The notes under the pieces are model-generated. The model did no database searches and had not been told where the DNA came from. It saw nothing but the letters and a program-made list of their open reading frames with translations. From CAG-791 sp000431495 (lineage in GTDB: Bacteria > Bacillota > Clostridia > Lachnospirales > Lachnospiraceae), in the NCBI GenBank assembly GCA_052117605.1, contig JBQKIT010000024.1: a DNA stretch of 30,633 bases; one strand, 5' to 3'. Position 1 is the first letter of the stretch. Every line of letters begins with the position of its first letter. Positions 23,316 through 30,633 of this stretch are shown piece after piece. The position numbers and the translations under genes are program-made.

Positions 23316-23344
23316 AGTATATGCCTGGTCACGCATTATGTCAA
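23316..23344 (-). promoter_or_regulatory. Near-consensus sigma-A promoter of the membrane protein/XRE operon
   Basis: On the minus strand, -35 TTGACA (23339-23344, perfect) and -10 TATACT (23316-23321, 5/6) are 17 bp apart. It is the best promoter in the window and lies 49 bp upstream of the membrane-protein start. Confidence 0.85.
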
Positions 23345-23356
23345 CTATATTTTACA
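23339..23356. promoter_or_regulatory. Operator-like 18-bp near-palindrome, copy 2
   Basis: tgtcaactatattttaca, differing at two positions from copy 1, overlaps the whole -35 hexamer. The copies are 46 bp apart (start to start) and bracket the promoter. Confidence 0.6.
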
Positions 23357-23379
23357 CGCAGAAGCTCTTTTCAGCGGAA

Positions 23380-23666
23380 TCAGCCTTTTCCGTCCTCTGC
23401 TTTCTCCTTCATTTCCTTCTCCTGAAGTTTCTTCTCCAATGCAGACTGCTTCGCAAGGATGGTGTTGACCTTATCATAAAGATCCTCGATCATGATCTCG
23501 GTTTTCAGATTCACCTTGTAATCATTTTCCGCACGGCAACGGTCCTTTTCCTCCTGACGGTTCTGACTCATCATGATGAGCGGTGCCTGAATCGCCGCCA
23601 CGCAGGACAACACCAGATTCAAAAGAATAAACGGAAACGGGTCAAAAGCTTCCGATTTTCCTTCAT
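23380..23666 (-). pseudogene. DUF1003-family membrane protein, N-terminally deleted
   Basis: The frame EAFDPFPFILLNLVLSCVAA, then QAPLIMMSQNRQEEKDR...DYKVN, is the conserved second half of DUF1003 membrane proteins, ending in a charged coiled coil (LAKQSALEKKLQEKEM). The first half, with the first membrane helix, is missing. A good ribosome site (GGGAGG) and ATG occur at 23666, but that frame stops after about 15 codons and is one base out from the DUF1003 frame. I therefore read it as a deletion-plus-frameshift remnant. A minor product from an internal TTG cannot be excluded. Family function is unknown. Confidence 0.7.
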
Positions 23667-23693
23667 GAGATTCGTCCTCCCTTTACAGGCCCA

Positions 23694-25091
23694 TTATATA
23701 CTCTTCGTAAGCTCACGGTATGTCTTCATGATAAGAATCACGGCAATAACAAAGGTCAGCACATCCGACAGCGGCATGGAATACAGGACACCGTCCAGGC
23801 CGAAGAAAAGAGGTAGCAGCAATGCAAAACCAACGCCGAACACAATCTCACGTACCATGGAGAGCATCGTCGACTCCACAGCTTTTCCCATTGCCTGAAG
23901 GAAAATAAAGCATGCCTTGTTCACGCAGGCGAGCACCATCATGCAAAGGTAGATTCGGAACGCCCTCAGTGCGAATTCCGTGTAATAGGTGCTTTCATTT
24001 GCTGCACCGAAAATACCGATCAGCTGCTTCGGAAACACCTCTACAATGAAGAGTGCAACGGCACCGACAATGGCTTCTGACAGCAGAAGCCTTATAAACA
24101 GGCTGCGAACACGGTCTCTCTTTCCGGCTCCCATGTTAAATCCGACAACCGGAATGCATCCTGCCGCCATACCGACCACGATGGAAATTACAATCTGGAA
24201 GAACTTCATGACAATGCCAACGACGGCCATAGGAATCTGTGCGTACTGCTCCTGACCAAATATCTCGTCCATGGCCCCGTACTTGCGGATCATATTGTTG
24301 ATGGCTGCCATGGCAGCAACCAGCGAAATCTGCGACAGGAAGCTTGTAATTCCAAGAAGAAGCGTCCTTCTACAGATACAGCCGCTCAGCCGGAAGTCTG
24401 TCCTGAAAGGCTTTACCTGCTTCATGTGCACAATGTACCAGACCGCAAAAACAGCTGTTACAATCTGTCCGATCACCGTCGCCAATGCGGCTCCCATCAT
24501 GCCCCATTGGAATACAAAAATAAAGATCGGATCCAGAATAATATTCAGGATTGCTCCCGCCAGCGTGGAGGCCATGGCAAACCTCGGGCTTCCGTCAGAA
24601 CGGATAATCGGATTCAATGCCTGTCCGAACATATAGAAGGGAACGCCCAACGTAATGTAGAAAAAGTACTCTCTGGAATGCCGAAACGTTTCTGCGTTGA
24701 CCGTTCCTCCGAACATGGACAGAATCTGATTCATAAAAATAAGATACAGGACCGTCAGAATCAGACTGCTGACAACGACCATTATGATGGCATTTCCCAC
24801 ACTCTTTCTGGCTGTTTCCGGCTCTTTCTTACCAAGGCTCAGACTGACAAATGCGCAGCACCCGTCTCCGATCATGACCGCAATTGCCAATGCTATAATC
24901 GTCAAAGGAAACACGACCGTATTCGCCGCATTGCCATAGGACCCCAGATATGAGGCATTTGCAATAAAAATCTGGTCGACGATGTTATAAAGCGCTCCCA
25001 CCAGAAGCGAAATAATGCAGGGGACGGCATATTTGCGCATCAGGCTGCCAATCGGCGCCTCTCCTAAAAACTGAGTGTTTGATTCTCCCAT
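23694..25091 (-). CDS. MATE-family multidrug/cation exporter
   Basis: A 465-residue, twelve-helix membrane exporter of the multidrug and toxic compound extrusion family, which uses Na+ or H+ influx to push out drugs or metabolites. The N-terminus (GEAPIGSLMRKYAVPCIISLLVGALYN) and the segment VDQIFIANA are typical of this family; the second half repeats the six-helix unit, with GMAAGCIPVVGFNMGAGKRDRVR as the internal equivalent. I chose the ATG at 25091 because GGGAGGAAATAT precedes it; eight extra residues to 25115 would overlap the terminator's T-tract. It is separated from the upstream glycerate kinase by a terminator, so it probably has its own promoter, which I cannot locate. The substrate is unknown. 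Confidence 0.93.
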   Translation of the reverse strand: MGESNTQFLGEAPIGSLMRKYAVPCIISLLVGALYNIVDQIFIANASYLGSYGNAANTVVFPLTIIALAIAVMIGDGCCAFVSLSLGKKEPETARKSVGNAIIMVVVSSLILTVLYLIFMNQILSMFGGTVNAETFRHSREYFFYITLGVPFYMFGQALNPIIRSDGSPRFAMASTLAGAILNIILDPIFIFVFQWGMMGAALATVIGQIVTAVFAVWYIVHMKQVKPFRTDFRLSGCICRRTLLLGITSFLSQISLVAAMAAINNMIRKYGAMDEIFGQEQYAQIPMAVVGIVMKFFQIVISIVVGMAAGCIPVVGFNMGAGKRDRVRSLFIRLLLSEAIVGAVALFIVEVFPKQLIGIFGAANESTYYTEFALRAFRIYLCMMVLACVNKACFIFLQAMGKAVESTMLSMVREIVFGVGFALLLPLFFGLDGVLYSMPLSDVLTFVIAVILIMKTYRELTKSI

Positions 25092-25113
25092 ATATTTCCT
25101 CCCTTTCCATAAC

Positions 25114-25167
25114 AAAAAAACAGCGTGCGGTCATCGGCTAGATTTATGCCAATGGCTACACGCTGTT
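25114..25167 (-). terminator. Terminator after the glycerate kinase gene
   Basis: A 9-bp stem (aacagcgtg/cacgctgtt, 25119-25127 and 25159-25167) is followed on the minus strand by a seven-T run. The 31-base loop is long, and may form a small second stem (ggc/gcc). Confidence 0.7.
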
Positions 25168-25224
25168 GATCATATGTTGTTATTTATAACGCATTTCTTT
25201 TAAAAATCAAAAGGGTATTTTCAA

Positions 25225-26451
25225 TTATCCCAGCAGTGCCACCGCGACATCATTGACATTGGTCCCGGTCGGGCCGGTCATAATAAGACCTCCGATCTTT
25301 TTCAGTGCGGGGTACGTGTCATTCTCCTGCAGCGCAGCATTCGCGTCGATTCCAAGCTCCCGCATCCTTTGCATGGATGTTCCGTCCACATATCCTCCTG
25401 CGGCATCCGTCGGTCCGTCGGTCCCATCGGATCCGAAGGAAAACACCGCTGCATTCTTCATCCCGTCAATCTCTGCTGCCGCAGCAAAGGCAAGCTCCTG
25501 ATTACGTCCTCCTTTTCCCTTTCCGGTCAGATGGACTACCGTTTCTCCTCCCGCAAGAAAAGCGAGTCTTCGGCCCTCTCTCTGATGCGATTTCAGGATG
25601 GAGGCAAGAAAGCGTCCGGCTTCTCTTGCCTCACAGGAAAGCTGGTCGGTCAGAAAAACCGGCTCATATCCAAGTTTTTCGGCCGTTTTTCCCGCAGCCG
25701 CGCAGAGCTCACAGACAGAGCCGGTCACAGTCACCTTCGAATTCTCCAGTGTCTTCGGTGTCTCCTTATTCAACAGCTCTTCTGCCCTGTCTGAGAGCTT
25801 CAGGTGATATTTTTCCGCGATTTTCTGCGCTTCCTCACAGGTGGAGGAATCCGGATAGGTTGGTCCCGATGCGATCATATCGATGGGATCCCCCAGAATA
25901 TCCGATAAAATAATGCTGTATACACGAGCAGGCGCACAGAGCTTCGCAAACCGGCCGCCTTTCACCTCCGACAGCCGCTTCCGAATGGTATTGATCTCTA
26001 CAATTTCTGCACCACAGGCAAGAAGCTGCCCGGTGATATCCTGAAGCTCTTCCAAAGAGACCAACGGCTTTTCAAACAGAGCGCTCCCTCCTCCTGAAAG
26101 AAGAAACACCACCCGATCCTTTTTCGTAAGACCCGCCACAAGCTCCATAGCCTTCCGTGTGGCAGCAACTCCGTTTTCATCCGGAACAGGGTGCCCCGCT
26201 TCATAGCATTCCATTCCGGGGATTTCTCCTCGTACGTGCTCGTACTTCGTAATAACAATGCCGGTACACGTATCGCCCAGAACACTCCTGCCCGCATTTG
26301 CCATCTGCCAGGCCGCCTTCCCGACTGCAATCAGGATGGTCTTTCCTTCTCCAACAGCATAATCTTTCAATGCCCGTTTCACTGCCTGGTCCGGCAGAAC
26401 CGCGTGCAGGCTTTCTTCAATGATCTTATCCGCATCGGATCGAAGTGACAT
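25225..26451 (-). CDS. Glycerate 2-kinase, class II (GckA/TtuD, MOFRL-type)
   Basis: A 408-residue cytosolic kinase that phosphorylates D-glycerate to 2-phosphoglycerate, feeding serine/hydroxypyruvate or tartronate breakdown into glycolysis. Family landmarks: GKAAWQMA (44-51), HPVPD (87-91), LLSGGGSALF (117-126), IRKRLSEVKGGRFA, SDILGDPIDMIASGPTYPD, GGETVV, GKGGRNQELAFA in the MOFRL domain, and GPTGTNVND at 393-401. Length matches the class-II family and no key block is missing. It is preceded by GAGGAGAG 10 bases before the ATG and followed by its own terminator. The upstream intergenic stretch (26452-26702) carries a gtac...gtac direct-repeat pattern but no clear promoter. It appears to be monocistronic. 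Confidence 0.95.
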   Translation of the reverse strand: MSLRSDADKIIEESLHAVLPDQAVKRALKDYAVGEGKTILIAVGKAAWQMANAGRSVLGDTCTGIVITKYEHVRGEIPGMECYEAGHPVPDENGVAATRKAMELVAGLTKKDRVVFLLSGGGSALFEKPLVSLEELQDITGQLLACGAEIVEINTIRKRLSEVKGGRFAKLCAPARVYSIILSDILGDPIDMIASGPTYPDSSTCEEAQKIAEKYHLKLSDRAEELLNKETPKTLENSKVTVTGSVCELCAAAGKTAEKLGYEPVFLTDQLSCEAREAGRFLASILKSHQREGRRLAFLAGGETVVHLTGKGKGGRNQELAFAAAAEIDGMKNAAVFSFGSDGTDGPTDAAGGYVDGTSMQRMRELGIDANAALQENDTYPALKKIGGLIMTGPTGTNVNDVAVALLG

Positions 26452-26702
26452 TTGAATTTGTCTCTCCTCAAATATATGTACTATATGTACGTGAAACCCA
26501 CTTTTCGCAGCTATTTACATGGATATATGTTATCACATTTGTGTCCTTTTCTTTTGTTCCAATTCCACATGCCCTGCATGGTATAATCTCTTTGTCTGTC
26601 AACAAATTCTTCCTGCGATCGGTATCAGCGCAGACCTGCCGGAGGAAAAAACTCGACCGTTCAAAAGCAGAATAAGGCCGTTTTGCGTCGGAAAGCGGCC
26701 GT

Positions 26703-27662
26703 TCAATGCAGATCCATTTCCCGACACATTCTTTCAATCCAGATTCTCCTCTGGATTACCTTCCTCCAGTCATCCGGAATTTCTTCATATCCGTAGTAAA
26801 GTCCGGCAAGCCCACCTGCAATTGCTGCCACAGTATCCGTATCATCGCCAAGGTTCACTGCCAGAAGCAGCGCGTCTTTCAGGGTCCCGGTCGTGATCAG
26901 ACTCCACACAGCAGCTTCCAGCGTATCGATTACGTAGCCACTGCTCCGGATATTCTCTCTGGACGTCTGCCGAAGCTCTGTCAGATCCCTCAGACGCTTG
27001 AAGTAACTGAGCTGTCCCGCTTTCTCCGAATTCTTTTCATAGAAAGCAAATCCAAGATCTAACCCCTGCTGCAGCCGCCCTGTCAGATTCCCTTCCCCAT
27101 CCAGTATTTCCCTGGTCATGAAGAAATACAGCCCACACGCCGTTTTGGCTCTCAGATGATTGTGCGTAAGGCCGGAGACCAAGTGGATCTGGTGAACGGC
27201 TTCTTCCTCCGTCATCCTCCCTGCCTTTTCTTCCGAATAACAGTAGAGGCAGGCCGGCATAATCCGCATCAGAGATCCATTGCCGTTGTTCCACTCATCA
27301 GTCCCTCCCCAGGCAGGCCCCAGCTTCGGATTCATGAGAGAGTTCAGGATCGCCTGATAGCATCCGCCTCCTATATCAAACGATCGTCCAAAAGGGGTGT
27401 ATTCTCCCTTCTGCAGCCAGAGGACGAACCTCCTCATAATATCCGCAGGATCGATCGTCTTCTTCTCCCGGATGCTGTCCAATGCCGCCAGCGCCATACT
27501 GGAATCATCCGTCCAGCTTCCTTCAGGCAGATGAAAGGTCCCATAGCCTTGCATCCCCTTGACCGGGGAAGCATCCATTTCATTACGATCAGAAAATTCA
27601 ACCGGGCATCCAAGAGCATCGCCCGTTACAACACCCATAATTCCATTCGTCCAGATTCCCAT
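26703..27662 (-). CDS. ADP-ribosylglycohydrolase (DraG-like)
   Basis: A 319-residue cytosolic enzyme of the ADP-ribosyl-(dinitrogen reductase)-glycohydrolase family, which removes ADP-ribose from proteins or nucleic acids, or cleaves related ADP-ribosyl compounds, using two metal ions. The N-terminal metal motif TDDSS is at 51-55, and the C-terminal GDDTDTVAAIAGGLAG at 272-287 supplies the remaining aspartates; both are intact. GDALGCPVEF (14-23) is also typical. I chose the ATG at 27662, which has a GTGAGG site, over a GTG 12 bases upstream that overlaps it. Its native substrate is unknown, and no ADP-ribosyltransferase gene is visible nearby. Confidence 0.93.
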   Translation of the reverse strand: MGIWTNGIMGVVTGDALGCPVEFSDRNEMDASPVKGMQGYGTFHLPEGSWTDDSSMALAALDSIREKKTIDPADIMRRFVLWLQKGEYTPFGRSFDIGGGCYQAILNSLMNPKLGPAWGGTDEWNNGNGSLMRIMPACLYCYSEEKAGRMTEEEAVHQIHLVSGLTHNHLRAKTACGLYFFMTREILDGEGNLTGRLQQGLDLGFAFYEKNSEKAGQLSYFKRLRDLTELRQTSRENIRSSGYVIDTLEAAVWSLITTGTLKDALLLAVNLGDDTDTVAAIAGGLAGLYYGYEEIPDDWRKVIQRRIWIERMCREMDLH

Positions 27663-27693
27663 GATCAGCCTCACTTTCGTATATGAATAAATA

Positions 27694-27759
27694 AAGACCT
27701 CCGCTTCTTACAGCAGGAACTCTTCTGTTCTGTCCCTACTATACAAAAACGGAGGCCTT
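27694..27759 (-). other. Inverted repeat upstream of the ADP-ribosylglycohydrolase gene
   Basis: On the minus strand, ten-base arms (aaggcctccg/cggaggtctt) pair with one G-U around a 46-base loop and are followed by TTTATTTATT. The element lies 32 bp upstream of the start codon. It could be a leader attenuator or a terminator for transcription from the tRNA side. Confidence 0.4.
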
Positions 27760-28001
27760 CGATGGTCGCTTCCAAAACGACATTTATTCGCCCAGCAATG
27801 GCTGCCCATAATCAAATAGGGCCGCATTATCTGAAATGGCATAGAATCACCTCAAGGAATATGCTCATCCGGCATCATCGTCCTGTCCAACATCACTACA
27901 ATTGTCATCAGATCTTCTGCCAAAAAGCACGGTTTACCGCCGTTCAATTAGAGCAGCCTCGTCACATTCTGAGCATCCAGAGTTCGTCTGCTATGCCTAA
28001 C
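27760..28001. other. Intergenic stretch without a recognised gene
   Basis: About 240 bp between the hairpin above and the tRNA-cluster terminator. No frame on either strand has recognisable content and no promoter is clear. Confidence 0.4.
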
Positions 28002-28043
28002 AAAAAATTCCCGCAAACGTTGAAAACTCAACATTTCCGGGAA
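28002..28043 (-). terminator. Terminator of the rRNA-tRNA operon
   Basis: On the minus strand a 16-position stem (ttcccggaaatgttga/tcaacgtttgcgggaa, with two non-Watson-Crick positions) and a 4-base loop are followed directly by TTTTTT. It lies just after tRNA-Cys, at the end of the operon. Confidence 0.9.
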
Positions 28044-28051
28044 CCACTCAG

Positions 28052-28122
28052 AGGTGCCAACCAGATTTGAACTGGTGATCAGGGTTTTGCAGACCCACGC
28101 CTTACCACTTGGCTATGGCACC
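28052..28122 (-). tRNA. tRNA-Cys (anticodon GCA)
   Basis: A 71-nt cloverleaf on the minus strand. The acceptor arms GGTGCCA/TGGCACC pair perfectly, the anticodon loop reads GTCTGCAAA (GCA) and the T-loop is TTCAAAT. The discriminator base is T (U), as expected for tRNA-Cys. CCA is not encoded. It is the last gene of the rRNA operon. Confidence 0.95.
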
Positions 28123-28157
28123 ATCGTATGAAACATGCATTTATTAAGTTGCATCCG

Positions 28158-28229
28158 TGACTCCGACGGGAATTGAACCCGTGTTACCGCCGTGAAAGGG
28201 CGATGTCTTAACCTCTTGACCACGGAGCC
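28158..28229 (-). tRNA. tRNA-Glu (anticodon TTC)
   Basis: A 72-nt cloverleaf on the minus strand. Acceptor arms are GGCTCCG/CGGAGTC with a single G-U pair, the anticodon loop CTTTCAC reads TTC, and the T-loop is TTCAATT. Discriminator A. CCA is not encoded. It lies between tRNA-Cys and tRNA-Asn. Confidence 0.95.
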
Positions 28230-28235
28230 TTAAAG

Positions 28236-28307
28236 CGCCCCAAACAGGGCTCGAACCTGTAACACCACGGTTAACAGCCGTGTGCTCTACCATTGAGCTA
28301 TTAGGGC
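28236..28307 (-). tRNA. tRNA-Asn (anticodon GTT)
   Basis: A 72-nt cloverleaf on the minus strand. Acceptor arms are GCCCTAA/TTGGGGC (one G-U), the D-arm is GCTCAATGGTAGAGC, the anticodon loop CTGTTAA reads GTT, and the T-loop is TTCGAGC. Discriminator G, standard for Asn. It is the first tRNA after the 23S gene, six bases before tRNA-Glu. Confidence 0.95.
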
Positions 28308-28439
28308 ATTTGATAAGTAAAAGCACGGCGCTTCTTTCAAGCTCCGCGCTCACACCTTCCGGTGCCTTCAAAACCGAACACAGAAAATTATTTCTAACTT
28401 CGTTCCTCTCTGGAACACAAGCAACACAATGACTTCTAA
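28308..28439 (-). other. 23S-tRNA spacer, no 5S rRNA
   Basis: 132 bp between the 23S 3' end and tRNA-Asn. It contains GC-rich hairpin-forming sequence (gcacggcgc.../...gctccgcgc) and an accgaacac segment reminiscent of rRNA spacer processing regions. No 5S rRNA consensus is present, although 5S usually follows 23S. Confidence 0.6.

Positions 28440-30633
<2,194 letters not shown>

Noticed and set aside
26460..26500. gtac direct repeats upstream of the glycerate kinase as an operator
   Set aside because: The pattern is a short direct repeat without a recognisable palindrome and no promoter elements align with it.
26582..26587. TATAAT on the plus strand between two minus-strand genes
   Set aside because: There is no -35 at a suitable distance and no plus-strand gene downstream.

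Overview
The window looks like chromosome of a Gram-positive Bacillota, probably a clostridial or erysipelotrichial gut-type bacterium. Strong AGGAGG-type ribosome sites, radical-SAM and C_GCAxxG_C_C redox proteins, a MATE pump, a GEAIG-repeat Rpn protein and a 23S rRNA gene with trailing tRNAs all fit this. The genus cannot be read from the sequence. Almost every gene is on the minus strand; MazG, the Rpn protein and the UvrA paralogue are the plus-strand exceptions. The backbone is moderately GC-rich, and roughly 6.6-10.4 kb is visibly AT-richer.

Layout. 0-0.46 kb: non-coding, with a 52-bp tandem repeat. 0.46-2.4 kb: PfkB sugar kinase and an HSL-type esterase. 2.4-3.05 kb: divergent MazG. 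3.1-6.5 kb: a minus-strand run that reads as one operon in the order peptide deformylase variant, SMC/RecF-like ATPase, flavodoxin, FluC fluoride channel, C_GCAxxG_C_C protein, YhcC/YtqA-type radical SAM enzyme. 6.59-14.66 kb: the most interesting part, six co-directional genes in the order M48 metalloprotease fused to a large uncharacterised region, TerB-like protein, glycine-zipper protein, large single-pass surface protein, lipoprotein with a C-terminal PD-(D/E)XK nuclease-like domain, and a small putative immunity protein. I read this as a polymorphic-toxin/envelope-conflict island. The link between its protease/TerB half and its surface/toxin half is inferred from adjacency, strand and tight junctions.

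14.8-18.9 kb is a graveyard: a frameshifted small lipoprotein, a frameshifted MerR regulator, a deleted second copy of the PfkB kinase, and two fused, truncated sugar-ABC ATPases (MsmK/UgpC type), with one intact gene in between (Rpn nuclease, with 24-bp tandem repeats coding GEAIGVAK). 18.98-21.46 kb: a UvrA paralogue. 21.5-23.36 kb: a four-gene operon (membrane protein, XRE regulator, esterase, small hypothetical protein) behind a near-consensus promoter flanked by two copies of an 18-bp operator-like sequence. 23.4-27.7 kb: DUF1003 remnant, MATE exporter, glycerate 2-kinase and ADP-ribosylglycohydrolase. 28.0-30.6 kb: the 3' part of an rRNA operon on the minus strand, in the order 23S, tRNA-Asn, tRNA-Glu, tRNA-Cys, terminator, with no 5S gene after the 23S.

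All family calls come from reading motifs. No database search was possible.
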